Shown here in pieces: positions 9,376 to 17,745 of a stretch of DNA of 64,000 nt (its first letter is position 1; each line of letters begins with the position of its first letter). Source of the DNA: Arthrobacter alpinus (GTDB lineage: Bacteria > Actinomycetota > Actinomycetes > Actinomycetales > Micrococcaceae); assembly GCF_900105965.1 (NCBI RefSeq), contig NZ_FNTV01000001.1, positions 2,046,001-2,110,000 on the forward strand, written 5' to 3'. The notes under the pieces were generated by a model. That model saw only the letters and a list, made by a program, of their open reading frames with translations, did no database searches and had not been told where the DNA came from. The position numbers and the translations under genes were made by a program.

Positions 9376-9420
9376 GGTGCCTGTGTGGCGCAGCAGTGAC
9401 TGCTGCGCCACACAAGCACC
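9376..9420. repeat. Perfect-looking 21-bp-arm inverted repeat between birA and accD
   Basis: The arms 9376-9396 and 9400-9420 are complementary with one mismatch around a TGA loop; the core is TGTGTGGCGCAGCAG and its complement. Unlike most hairpins in this window it lies between divergent genes, where a terminator is not needed. It shares the word GTGGCGCA with hairpins at 44.7 kb and 13.1 kb. Confidence 0.85.
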
Positions 9421-9489
9421 CACGACGGCGCATAAGGAAAGCCAGCAACCGCCACTGAGCTAGTCCACAAGAGCGAAATCGGCCGACTT

Positions 9490-9504
9490 TGTAGGATTCC
9501 TACA
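9490..9504. promoter_or_regulatory. Palindrome upstream of accD, candidate operator
   Basis: TGTAGGATTCCTACA is a perfect 7-1-7 palindrome 103 bp before the accD start, in the 305-bp birA-accD divergent spacer (9303-9607). A 12-of-15 match lies upstream of accA at 35682-35696. The rest of the spacer holds the 9376-9420 hairpin and possible weak promoter elements (TAGAGT near 9540), but nothing else I can name. Regulator unknown; operator role inferred. Confidence 0.5.
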
Positions 9505-9607
9505 CATGAATGCGTCGTTTTGGTTATTAGACTGTCAGTAGAGTTAGCCCCTTTGTGCGGTTCCCACTGTTGGGCTGCCAGCTTCCACCTACCGATCCGG
9601 AGTACCA

Positions 9608-11191
9608 ATGAGCCACGATCTATCAACGACAGCAGGCAAAATTGCCGATTTCCGCGACCGGATGGCTCAAGCTGCAGTCCCCTCCGGCGAGGCAGCCGTT
9701 GAAAAGCAACACGCCAAGGGTAAGAACACGGCCCGCGAACGCATCGACCTGCTCGTTGACCCGGACTCCTTTGTGGAGTTTGATGCCCTTGCCGTGCACC
9801 GCTCCACGGCCTTCGGCATGGAGAAGAAGAAGCCCTTGGGCGACGGCGTCGTCTCCGGCTACGGCACGGTGGATGGCCGTCTGGTTGCCATCTACAGCCA
9901 GGACTTCAGCGTCTACGGCGGCTCCCTGAGCCAGGTCAACGGGGAAAAGATTGTCAAGGTGCAGGAATTCGCGCTGCGCAACGGCTGCCCGGTAGTGGGC
10001 ATCAACGACGGAGGTGGCGCGCGCATTCAGGAAGGCGTGGCCTCGCTGGCAATGTTTGCGGACATTTTCCGCAACAACGTTCACGCCTCGGGTGTTGTCC
10101 CGCAGATCTCCCTCATCATGGGCCCGTGCGCCGGCGGTGCCGCGTACTCCCCCGCCCTGACCGATTACGTTGTCATGGTGGATAAGACTTCCCACATGTT
10201 CATCACGGGTCCCGACGTCATCAAGACCGTCACGGGTGAAGACGTGGACATGGAAACCCTCGGTGGTGCCCGCCAGCACAACACCACTACCGGAACGTCC
10301 ACCTACCTGGCCACTGATGAGAGTGACGCCATTGAGTTTGTCCGCGAACTGCTGGACTTCCTCCCGTCCAACAACCTTGCCGAGGCCCCTGTCACCGAGC
10401 ATGACCAGGAGTTGGAGCTCGACGCCGGAGACCTCGCCTTGGATGCCCTCATCCCGGACTCGGCGAACCACCCGTACAACATGCGCGCCGTGATCGAGCA
10501 GATCGTTGACGACGGCCACTTCCTGGAAATGCAGGCACTGTACGCACCCAACGTCATGATCGGCTACGGCCGCATCGAGGGCCACACCGTGGGCATCGTG
10601 GCCAACCAGCCCATGCAGTTCGCCGGCACCCTTGACATCAACGCTTCCGAGAAGGCTGCCCGCTTTGTCCGCAACTGCGATGCCTTCAACATCCCGATCA
10701 TCACCTTGGTTGACGTTCCCGGTTTCCTCCCGGGCAAGGACCAGGAATTCCAGGGCATAATCCGCCGCGGCGCCAAGCTGTTGTACGCCTACGCAGAGGC
10801 CACCGTGCCGAAGCTGACGGTCATCACCCGCAAGGCTTACGGCGGAGCGTACATCGTGATGGGCTCGAAGAAGCTCGGCGCAGACTTGAACCTGGCCTGG
10901 CCCACAGCCCAGATCGGCGTCATGGGCGCACAGGGTGCAGTCAATATCCTGTACCGCCGCGATTTGGCCGCCGTGGAAGCAGAGGGTGGCGACGTCGAGG
11001 CACGCCGCTCCGAGATCGTCCGCCACTACGAGGACGAACTGCTCAACCCCTACCAGGCAGCCGAGCTTGGTTACATTGACGCCGTCATCGCCCCCAGCGA
11101 CACCCGCATCCAGCTCATCAAGGGCCTGCGCGCCCTGCGTGACAAGCGGGCCAGCCTGCCCTCCAAGAAGCATGGGAACATCCCCCTGTGA
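9608..11191 (+). CDS. accD: Acyl-CoA carboxylase carboxyltransferase (beta) subunit
   Basis: A 527-residue protein of the propionyl/acetyl-CoA carboxylase beta family (PccB/AccD5-like). It transfers the carboxyl group from carboxybiotin to acyl-CoA, giving malonyl- or methylmalonyl-CoA. Motifs include [13 protein letters not shown] at the N-terminus, the glycine-rich acyl-CoA pocket [29 protein letters not shown], and in the second crotonase-like half [27 protein letters not shown] and [14 protein letters not shown] lies five bases before the ATG. The stop overlaps the accE start (GTGA). The matching biotin carboxylase gene accA is not adjacent but 24 kb away. Confidence 0.95.
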   Translation: MSHDLSTTAGKIADFRDRMAQAAVPSGEAAVEKQHAKGKNTARERIDLLVDPDSFVEFDALAVHRSTAFGMEKKKPLGDGVVSGYGTVDGRLVAIYSQDFSVYGGSLSQVNGEKIVKVQEFALRNGCPVVGINDGGGARIQEGVASLAMFADIFRNNVHASGVVPQISLIMGPCAGGAAYSPALTDYVVMVDKTSHMFITGPDVIKTVTGEDVDMETLGGARQHNTTTGTSTYLATDESDAIEFVRELLDFLPSNNLAEAPVTEHDQELELDAGDLALDALIPDSANHPYNMRAVIEQIVDDGHFLEMQALYAPNVMIGYGRIEGHTVGIVANQPMQFAGTLDINASEKAARFVRNCDAFNIPIITLVDVPGFLPGKDQEFQGIIRRGAKLLYAYAEATVPKLTVITRKAYGGAYIVMGSKKLGADLNLAWPTAQIGVMGAQGAVNILYRRDLAAVEAEGGDVEARRSEIVRHYEDELLNPYQAAELGYIDAVIAPSDTRIQLIKGLRALRDKRASLPSKKHGNIPL

Positions 11192-11415
11192 CGAGCAACC
11201 AGCCACAGGAAACAGCCGAGACCCCGTTGCTCAACGTGACCCGCGGCAATCCCACCGCCGAAGAGCTGGCCGCCGTGACCGCCGTCGTACTTGCCCTGCA
11301 GTCCGGCGGCAGTGAAGAAAGCGCCAAGACTCCCACCCGGCAGTGGGCGCGGCGCGCGCAGTTGAATCTTCCGCCGCGGCCCGGTGCCGGTTCGTGGAGG
11401 CGTTCGGGGCGGTAG
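11188..11415 (+). CDS. accE: Acyl-CoA carboxylase epsilon subunit
   Basis: A 75-residue protein starting GTG inside the accD stop, so translation is coupled. The segment [24 protein letters not shown] is diagnostic of the actinobacterial AccE/PccE family, which binds and stimulates the AccA-AccD complex. The tail is basic and Pro/Arg-rich ([16 protein letters not shown]), matching the family's usual W-x(n)-LR..PGPGAW-like ending. Length is normal. Confidence 0.9.
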   Translation: MTSNQPQETAETPLLNVTRGNPTAEELAAVTAVVLALQSGGSEESAKTPTRQWARRAQLNLPPRPGAGSWRRSGR

Positions 11416-11424
11416 GCTCGGGGC

Positions 11425-13116
11425 ATGACTTTGCCTTCACCGGCCACTCGTGCCGCCACCGCCATTGACCACGTTGCAAACACCTACACGGAAACGCTGC
11501 TGGAGCTCGATCCCGGATTCGCGACTGCGCTTGGCCGTCCCGGGCATGAAAGTGAGTATCGTGATCACTCCCCTGAGGGGCTGAAAGCGGTGGCTCAGGC
11601 GGCGCGTGAGACGTTGGAGAAGTTGGCCGCCCTGACACCTGCGGACGACGTCGACAAGGTCACCTTGCACGCCATGAATGAGCGGCTTGGCCTTGATCTC
11701 GAACTGCATGCGAGTGGCTGGGTGCTGGCGGACTTGAACAATATTGCCTCTCCCGCGCAGGAAATTCGGGCCATTTTTGACCTCATGCCCACCGCGTCCG
11801 TTGCGGATTGGGAGCACATCTCGGCGCGCCTGGCCAATGTTCCGGGCGCCGTGGATGGCTACGTCCTCTCGCTGCGGGCCGGCGCTGAGCGCGGTTTGGT
11901 TTCGGCCCGGCGGCAGGTTCTCGCCGTGATCGAGCAGTGCGAACGGCATGCTGCCGCTGACGGTTTCTTCGTGACCCTGGCCCGGGATGCCGCTGCAACG
12001 GACCACGCCGAACTTCCGGCCCAGCTCACCACCGCTCTCCTCGCCAATGCCGAGCTGGCGCGTGCAGGCTATGAATCACTGGTGAACTTCTTGCGCCAGG
12101 AACTGCTTCCCTTGGCTCCGGCGAATGATGCCGTAGGCAGGGAACGTTACGCGCTCGCCTCGCGACAGTTCCTTGGCGCGGCAGTTGACCTCGAGGAAAC
12201 GTATGCCTGGGGCGTTGCCGAACTCGATCGGATCATTGCCGAGCAGGAAATCGTGGCAAACACCATCAAGCCAGGGGCCAGCATCGCCGAGGCCAAATCG
12301 ATTCTCAACGCCGATCCCGCCCGCCAATTGCACGGCACCGAGGCACTTACGCAGTGGATGCAGGAACTCTCCAATGCTGCGGTAAATGATCTTGCCGGCA
12401 CGCAATTCGATATCCCTGACATCATGCGTGCCCTTGAATGCCGCATTGCGCCCACCCAGGACGGTGGCATCTACTACACGGGCCCGTCGGAGGACTTCTC
12501 CCGCCCGGGGCGCATGTGGTGGTCAGTGCCCGTGGGTGAGGATTCCTTCACCACGTGGGCGGAAACCACCACGGTCTACCACGAGGGCGTGCCGGGCCAT
12601 CACCTGCAGGTGGCCACGGCAACCTACCAATCGGCATTGCTGAACGATTGGCGCCGGAACGTTTGCTGGGTCTCCGGCCACGGCGAAGGCTGGGCCTTGT
12701 ACGCCGAACGGCTCATGGACGATCTGGGCTATCTCGCAGACCCGGGCGACAAGATGGGCATGCTCGATGGCCAGCGCATGCGCGCCGCCAGGGTTGTATT
12801 TGACATCGGCGTCCACCTGCAGCTGCAAATTCCTGCCAGCTGGGGCTCCGGCACATGGACGCCGGAGACGGGCTACGATTTCCTGGCCGCCAACCTGGAC
12901 ATCTCCGCCGGCCAGCTGGACTTTGAATTCAACCGCTACCTCGGCTGGCCGGGTCAGGCGCCGTCCTACAAGATCGGCCAGCGGCTCTGGGAAGAAATCC
13001 GGGATGCCCGTGCTGCACGTGACGGTGTGGCGTTCTCCCTGCGCGACTTCCACACCCAGGCACTCAACCTTGGTTCTGTGGGCCTGGACACCTTAAAGGT
13101 GGCCCTTCTCGACTAG
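11425..13116 (+). CDS. DUF885 family protein (putative metallopeptidase-like)
   Basis: A 563-residue protein of the DUF885 family. The hallmark TTTVYHEGVPGHHLQ (about residues 385-400) is an HExxxGHH-type putative zinc site. It is followed by GHGEGWALYAERLMDDLG, whose Glu would be the third ligand, and RAARVVFDIGVHLQ and FEFNRYLGWPGQAPSYKIG near the end. No signal peptide is visible, so it is probably cytoplasmic. Family members are mostly uncharacterised and described as peptidase-like; substrate unknown. It begins nine bases after accE, so it may ride on the accDE transcript. A repeat follows 18 bp after its stop. Confidence 0.85.
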   Translation: MTLPSPATRAATAIDHVANTYTETLLELDPGFATALGRPGHESEYRDHSPEGLKAVAQAARETLEKLAALTPADDVDKVTLHAMNERLGLDLELHASGWVLADLNNIASPAQEIRAIFDLMPTASVADWEHISARLANVPGAVDGYVLSLRAGAERGLVSARRQVLAVIEQCERHAAADGFFVTLARDAAATDHAELPAQLTTALLANAELARAGYESLVNFLRQELLPLAPANDAVGRERYALASRQFLGAAVDLEETYAWGVAELDRIIAEQEIVANTIKPGASIAEAKSILNADPARQLHGTEALTQWMQELSNAAVNDLAGTQFDIPDIMRALECRIAPTQDGGIYYTGPSEDFSRPGRMWWSVPVGEDSFTTWAETTTVYHEGVPGHHLQVATATYQSALLNDWRRNVCWVSGHGEGWALYAERLMDDLGYLADPGDKMGMLDGQRMRAARVVFDIGVHLQLQIPASWGSGTWTPETGYDFLAANLDISAGQLDFEFNRYLGWPGQAPSYKIGQRLWEEIRDARAARDGVAFSLRDFHTQALNLGSVGLDTLKVALLD

Positions 13117-13134
13117 CACGTGGCCAAGCAGCCC

Positions 13135-13224
13135 CGCCGGTATGCGCGGAACTCGAGGCGAATGTGGCGCATCTTGTCCACTGGCGCCACATTCATCCCG
13201 AACTTGGCGCATGCCGGAAGTGGG
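13135..13224 (-). repeat. Dispersed intergenic repeat, copy at 13 kb
   Basis: Read on the minus strand this begins CCACTTCCGGCATGCGCC and contains TGGCGCCAG, GGACAA, ATGCGCCA, CCTCGAGTTC and GCATACCG in the same order and spacing as the two copies near 59.2 kb. It contains internal inverted repeats around GGCGCCA. It lies just after the DUF885 stop codon. Confidence 0.8.
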
Positions 13225-13321
13225 AGGAGTAGCCGGGAACGCGTAACAATTGAATTTTTTGCGCGTCATATAAGGAAACACAAATTTCCGGGTGTTATTG
13301 TTCCGCACCTACCGTGGACGC

Positions 13322-14749
13322 ATGACTTCCACAGCAACCGCACCCCAAGTGTCAAGGCTGCCCAAATGGGCCAGTTCCTTTGGCGTTCAAATCATTGCCG
13401 CCCTCATTGCGGGCTTGGCACTTGGGCTGCTCGCCCGCCAACTGGGCGGTGACCCCGAGACCGATCCCAATGGTCTGGTCACCACCTTGAGCACCATCGG
13501 CAGCAGCTACGTCTCGATCCTCAAGGCAGCTGTTGTCCCGTTGATCTTCACGGCGGTTGTTTCATCCATTGCGAACCTGCGTCAGGTCACCAATGCCGCC
13601 CGGCTGGCATGGAACACGCTGCTCTGGTTTGCCATCACCTCCTTGATCGCTGTGACGATCGGTATTGTCCTGGGCGTTCTCTTCCAGCCCGGCGCCGGAA
13701 CCGGCACGGCAACCCCGGACGGCTACACCGGCAAGTCCGGTAGCTGGTGGGCCTTCCTGGTTGGCTTGTTCCCCTCCAACTTCTTGGGCTTGAGCGCTTC
13801 GACGAAGGCTGCCGAGTCCGGCGCCCTGACCACGAGCGTCAGCTTCAACGTGCTGCAGATCCTGGTCATTGCGATCGTGGTTGGAATTGCAGCACTGAAG
13901 ATCGGCAAGGCTGCCGATCCCTTCCTCAAGCTCAACAGCTCCGCCTTGGCCGTCATCCAGAAGGTGCTGTGGTGGATCATCCGCCTGGCCCCGATCGGCA
14001 CGGTTGGCTTGATCGGAAACGCTGTAGCCACCTACGGCTGGACCACGATCGGCTCCTTGGGCAAGTTCACGATTGCCATCTATGTTGGCCTGGCCTTGGT
14101 CATGTTTGTTGTGTACCCCGTGTTGATCAAGAGCCACGGCCTGTCCATCAAGCAGTACTTCTCCGGCGTATGGCCGGCCGTTCAGCTTGGCTTCGTCTCC
14201 CGCTCCTCGATCGGCACCCTGCCGCTGACCCAGCGCGTGACCGAACGCAACCTGGGCGTCCCCCGGGCCTACGCATCCTTCGCCGTGCCGCTCGGCGCCA
14301 CCACCAAGATGGACGGTTGCGCCGCCATCTACCCCGCCATTGCAGCAGTTTTCGTGGCGCAGTTCTTTGGCATTGACCTCACCCTGGGCCAGTACCTGCT
14401 GATCGTTCTGGTCTCGGTACTGGGCTCAGCGGCAACGGCAGGCACCACGGGCGCCGTCGTCATGTTGACGCTGACCCTGTCCACGCTGGGACTGCCGCTG
14501 GCCGGCGTCGGACTTTTGCTGGCAGTGGACCCCATCCTCGACATGGGCCGCACGGCGCTCAATGTTGCCGGGCAGGCACTGGTACCGACCATCGTGTCCA
14601 AGCGCCAGGGCATCCTGGACGAGGAACTGTACAACGCTCCCCGCAACGGAAACCCCTTCGCGGACGACGCCGATGACCTGCTGGCTGAGCTGAATGCCGG
14701 TGAGAAGTCCGACGGCGTGGACCCTCAGCGGGAGCCCGCCAACGCCTAG
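13322..14749 (+). CDS. Dicarboxylate/amino acid:cation symporter (DAACS family)
   Basis: About 475 residues from the ATG at 13322; a TTG ten codons upstream is an alternative. It imports C4-dicarboxylates or glutamate/aspartate with protons or sodium across the membrane. Family marks are the serine-rich re-entrant loop RSSIGTLPLTQR, the substrate/Na motif TTKMDGCAAIYPAIAAVFVAQ, and a last hydrophobic segment ending DMGRTALNVAGQA. About eight transmembrane segments and a charged C-terminal tail are visible. A strong terminator follows directly. A TATAAG box about 50 bp upstream may belong to its promoter. The exact substrate cannot be read from sequence. Confidence 0.9.
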   Translation: MTSTATAPQVSRLPKWASSFGVQIIAALIAGLALGLLARQLGGDPETDPNGLVTTLSTIGSSYVSILKAAVVPLIFTAVVSSIANLRQVTNAARLAWNTLLWFAITSLIAVTIGIVLGVLFQPGAGTGTATPDGYTGKSGSWWAFLVGLFPSNFLGLSASTKAAESGALTTSVSFNVLQILVIAIVVGIAALKIGKAADPFLKLNSSALAVIQKVLWWIIRLAPIGTVGLIGNAVATYGWTTIGSLGKFTIAIYVGLALVMFVVYPVLIKSHGLSIKQYFSGVWPAVQLGFVSRSSIGTLPLTQRVTERNLGVPRAYASFAVPLGATTKMDGCAAIYPAIAAVFVAQFFGIDLTLGQYLLIVLVSVLGSAATAGTTGAVVMLTLTLSTLGLPLAGVGLLLAVDPILDMGRTALNVAGQALVPTIVSKRQGILDEELYNAPRNGNPFADDADDLLAELNAGEKSDGVDPQREPANA

Positions 14750-14760
14750 TCTCTTCCGCT

Positions 14761-14804
14761 AAGGACTTCCGCCCACCCTTCGGGGTGGGCGGAAGTCCTT
14801 TTTT
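14761..14804 (+). terminator. Rho-independent terminator after the DAACS symporter
   Basis: An 18-bp GC-rich stem (AAGGACTTCCGCCCACCC) with a TTCG tetraloop is followed by a T run; stop codon 11 bp upstream. Confidence 0.92.
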
Positions 14805-14990
14805 GTGCCCTGGCAACTGCATTGCAGACGGCCTCGGATGACCAATTGTTCCGTTCCGGCGTCTCCATATGACCCGGAATAAAGCCGCGTGAACTCCTAT
14901 TTCAGGGCATTGGAACCGTGCGCCGTTGGCTATTAACTTGGCAGTACAAGCCAAGATAATCCGGCCTTCAACGGAAGAAACGAGCACTCC

Positions 14991-15071
14991 ATGAGAACAC
15001 TGCCCGCACCCGCGCATTCATCAGCACTCGCCGCCATGACACTGCGGGCAGAGATCGAAGATGCTCGATGA
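14991..15071 (+). CDS. 26-residue small ORF coupled to LLM oxidoreductase
   Basis: An ATG at 14991 opens a frame of 26 codons (MRTLPAPAHS...AEIEDAR) whose TGA overlaps the start of the monooxygenase gene as ATGA. The monooxygenase has no strong ribosome site of its own, so this small frame may be its translational leader. A CTTGGC-n7-GCCAAG inverted repeat lies at about 14937-14955, with TATTAA beside it as a possible -10 box. No run of a single amino acid indicates classic attenuation. Whether the peptide has a function is unknown. Confidence 0.4.
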   Translation: MRTLPAPAHSSALAAMTLRAEIEDAR

Positions 15072-16096
15072 CGGCGCTGAAGTCGATCAGCTTTCTAACC
15101 CCCGGCAACTACCTCGACAGCGCTCCCGGCCAAGGTCTCGGAGAGACCCTGGAGCTGTTTGAATTGGCTGAGGAGCTCGGCTACAACGGCGCATGGGTTC
15201 GCCAACGGCATCTGGAACACGGCATTTCCTCGGCCACCGTGTTCCTGGCCGCGGCCAGCCAGCGCACCAAGCACATTGAACTTGGCACCGGGGTCATTCC
15301 CATCGGGTATGAGAGCCCGTTCCGGTTGGCAGAGGATCTGTCCACCGCCGATGTCCTCTCCGGAGGGCGCCTCCAGGTGGGGCTCAGCGCCGGGACTCCA
15401 ACGCACATTGAGTTGCTCGGCGAGATGGCATTCGACGGAGACTGGCGCACCGTTGACTTCTCCCACCGCCGGATTGAACGGTTGTTTGAGAATCTGGAGG
15501 GGAAGTATCTCGGGCCAGCCGACACGGTGATCCAGTCCCCGGGCAACGTTCAACGGCCCCGCCTGCAGCCCTACAGCCCCGGGCTGCGTGACCGCCTCTG
15601 GTACGGCGCTGGTTCGCAGCGTTCCACGGAATGGGCCGCCGAAAATGGCGCAAACCTTGTGGTGGGCAATATTGTTGCCGCTGAATGCAGCGACGATTTT
15701 GGTGAGGCTCAGGCTGGCAACGTCAACAGCTATCTGCGGGACTTCAATGGCGAGGTGGAACCGCGCGTGATCGTTGGACGTGTGGTCCTGCCAACCGACA
15801 GCGCCGATGCGGCCACGCGCGACCGTTATCGTGAGTACGCGGCAGGACGCCACGCCCGGACCCTGGCCCCACAGGGACCCCGCAGGGCCCTCTTTGCCCC
15901 GGACATTGTTGGCGGTCTCGAGGAGATCGTGTCAGCGCTGCTGGCCGATCCGGTGGTGGCGAACGCCAGTGAAGTGCAGCTCAACCTGCCCTACGAGTTT
16001 TCCATCGGCGACTACCAGCAGATCGTTTCGGATTTTTCCACGCTGGTGGCGCCGGCCCTGGGCTGGTCTTCCCGCGCACTGGCGGCAACGCTATGA
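15068..16096 (+). CDS. LLM class flavin-dependent oxidoreductase (KPN_01858-like)
   Basis: A 342-residue TIM-barrel luciferase-like protein. It starts with the hydrophobic strand KSISFLTPGNY, then the conserved ETLELFELAEELGYNGAWVRQRHLEHG, FLAAASQRTKHIELGTGVIPI and EDLSTADVLSGGRLQVGLSAG. It should use reduced FMN and oxygen. The overall pattern is closest to the putative FMN-dependent family I know as KPN_01858, usually found with peptide/nickel-type ABC transporters and carboxymuconolactone-decarboxylase-like proteins. None of those is present here. Translation seems coupled to the 26-codon ORF. It converges with two further LLM genes. Substrate unknown. Confidence 0.85.
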   Translation: MTALKSISFLTPGNYLDSAPGQGLGETLELFELAEELGYNGAWVRQRHLEHGISSATVFLAAASQRTKHIELGTGVIPIGYESPFRLAEDLSTADVLSGGRLQVGLSAGTPTHIELLGEMAFDGDWRTVDFSHRRIERLFENLEGKYLGPADTVIQSPGNVQRPRLQPYSPGLRDRLWYGAGSQRSTEWAAENGANLVVGNIVAAECSDDFGEAQAGNVNSYLRDFNGEVEPRVIVGRVVLPTDSADAATRDRYREYAAGRHARTLAPQGPRRALFAPDIVGGLEEIVSALLADPVVANASEVQLNLPYEFSIGDYQQIVSDFSTLVAPALGWSSRALAATL

Positions 16097-16235
16097 CCCG
16101 CCATCGTGCCTCACGGCCGGCTTTCCTGGCGGGGCATGGAAGCAGGCAGACTGACCGGAGCCGGCAGTGTGGGGAGAGACGGTCCGTCTCAACCCTGCTC
16201 TGAGGACCGTGGACGCAAGCCCGCACGGGACACAG

Positions 16236-16280
16236 GAACGACGGCGGGGGCGCACCTTGGGTGCGCCCCCGCCGTCGTTC
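16236..16280. terminator. 21-bp perfect hairpin between convergent LLM genes
   Basis: Arms 16236-16256 and 16260-16280 (GAACGACGGCGGGGGCGCACC and complement) around TTG. It lies between convergent genes, so it may end transcription from both sides, but no T run is present. Confidence 0.65.
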
Positions 16281-16323
16281 TCGCCGATTCTTTCGCCAGC
16301 GGTGCGATTGAGCCCGCCGCAGC

Positions 16324-17721
16324 CTAAACGACCGCTCCCTCTCGGAGGCGTGGCGCAAACGCCGACGGCGGCTCGTAACCGCGCTCTGGAACCGGAACAC
16401 CAAGGTTCTCCCTCAGCGTGGAGCCCTCGTACTCGGTGCGCAGCGAGCCTCGTTCCTGAAGCAGCGGCACCACCTTGTCCACAAACTCGGCCAGCCCGGT
16501 GGGCACCACGTTGTTGCCGATGACCACACCGTCGGCGCCGTCGCTTTGAATGAAGTCATCCAGGTCCGCCGCGACTTGTTCGGGCGTGCCGACGAATTCA
16601 ATGCGGCTGAACAGTTCGTGGGCCAGTTGGCCGAAGGTCAGGTCCTTCTCCGCAGCCAGCTGGCGGTAGCGACGCACAACGGCCACCCGGTCGCGATCGT
16701 GCAGCGCCCTGCCCTGAATGAACTCCGGCGCCTCGATGTCCGGCCCGACGTCCGGCAGGGGGCCGTCCACATCGTAAGCGGACAGGTCCCGGTTCCACAC
16801 CTGTTCGAACAGAATTTGAATGGTCCGCGGAGTTAGCTGCTGGTGGCGGATCTGGTGGGCTTTCTCCTCGGCTTCGGCTTGCGTATCTCCGAGCACGAAA
16901 CCGGCCGAGGGCAGGATTTTTAGGTGGTCCGGGTTGCGCCCAAACCGGGCCGCCCTGGCCTTCACATCCCGGTAAAACTCCTGTGCCTCCGGGGAACGGT
17001 GGTACGGGGAGAAGATGACATCGGAGTTGGCTGCTGCGAAATCGCGCCCCTGCCCCGACACGCCGGCCTGAATGATCACAGGACGTCCCTGAGGGCTGCG
17101 CGGAACCGTGAAGCGTCCCGAGATCTCGAACTCGCTGGTGTGTTGTTCAAAGGTTCCTGCAGTCGGGTCGGCCAGGAACCGGCCCGTGGCCTTGTCAGCG
17201 GCAATGGCATCCGGTGCCCAGGAATCCCAGAGCTTGCGGACGGTTTGCAGGAATTGTTCGGCGCGCTCGTAGCGTTGGGAGTGGTTCAGGTACCCACCGC
17301 GGCGGAAGTTCGCGCCGGTGAAGGCGTCCGACGACGTCACCACATTCCAGCCGGCACGCCCGCCGGAGAGATGGTCAAGGGTTGCGAGCTGCCGTGCCAG
17401 TTCGTAGGGTTCGTTGAACGTCGCGTTGAGCGTGCCGACCAGTCCGATGTGCTCGGTCACCGCCGCCAGCGCGGCGAGCACAGGCAGCGTGTCCGGCCGC
17501 CCCACCACGTCATGGTCAAAAATCTTCTCTCCGCGTTGACGCAGGGCCAGCCCCTCCGCGAGGAAGAAGTAGTCGAAGCGGCCACGTTCGGCGGTCTGGG
17601 CGAGCTCCTTGAATGACGAAAATTCCACTTGGCTGCCGGCCTCGGGGTGTTCCCAGAGCGCGTCGTGGTTTACTCCGCCCAGATAGGCGGCAAGGTGTAT
17701 CTGCTTGCGGGGCTTGGTCAT
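16324..17721 (-). CDS. NtaA/SnaA/DszA-type FMNH2-dependent monooxygenase
   Basis: A 465-residue protein of the nitrilotriacetate monooxygenase family. Typical elements are HLAAYLGGVNHDALW at the N-terminus, TAERGRFDYFFLAEG, ITEHIGLVGTLNATFNEPYELARQLATLDHLSGGRAGWNVVTS in family order (present here as AVTEHIGLVGT and LDHLSGGRAGWNVVTS), NHSQRYERAEQFL, and PRSPQGRPVIIQAGVSGQGRDFAA. Relatives oxidise nitrilotriacetate, sulfonates, dibenzothiophene sulfone or similar compounds and need a separate flavin reductase, which is not encoded in this window. The second gene of a pair, 24 bp after the other LLM gene. Substrate not predictable. Confidence 0.88.
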   Translation of the reverse strand: MTKPRKQIHLAAYLGGVNHDALWEHPEAGSQVEFSSFKELAQTAERGRFDYFFLAEGLALRQRGEKIFDHDVVGRPDTLPVLAALAAVTEHIGLVGTLNATFNEPYELARQLATLDHLSGGRAGWNVVTSSDAFTGANFRRGGYLNHSQRYERAEQFLQTVRKLWDSWAPDAIAADKATGRFLADPTAGTFEQHTSEFEISGRFTVPRSPQGRPVIIQAGVSGQGRDFAAANSDVIFSPYHRSPEAQEFYRDVKARAARFGRNPDHLKILPSAGFVLGDTQAEAEEKAHQIRHQQLTPRTIQILFEQVWNRDLSAYDVDGPLPDVGPDIEAPEFIQGRALHDRDRVAVVRRYRQLAAEKDLTFGQLAHELFSRIEFVGTPEQVAADLDDFIQSDGADGVVIGNNVVPTGLAEFVDKVVPLLQERGSLRTEYEGSTLRENLGVPVPERGYEPPSAFAPRLREGAVV

Positions 17722-17745
17722 GATGTCTCCTTGGGTTTCAGTGCT

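Noticed and set aside
9623..11206. Full-length open frame antisense to accD (527 codons)
   Set aside because: It mirrors accD exactly, has no domain pattern and is rich in Val/Gly/His/Asp typical of the complement of high-GC codons.
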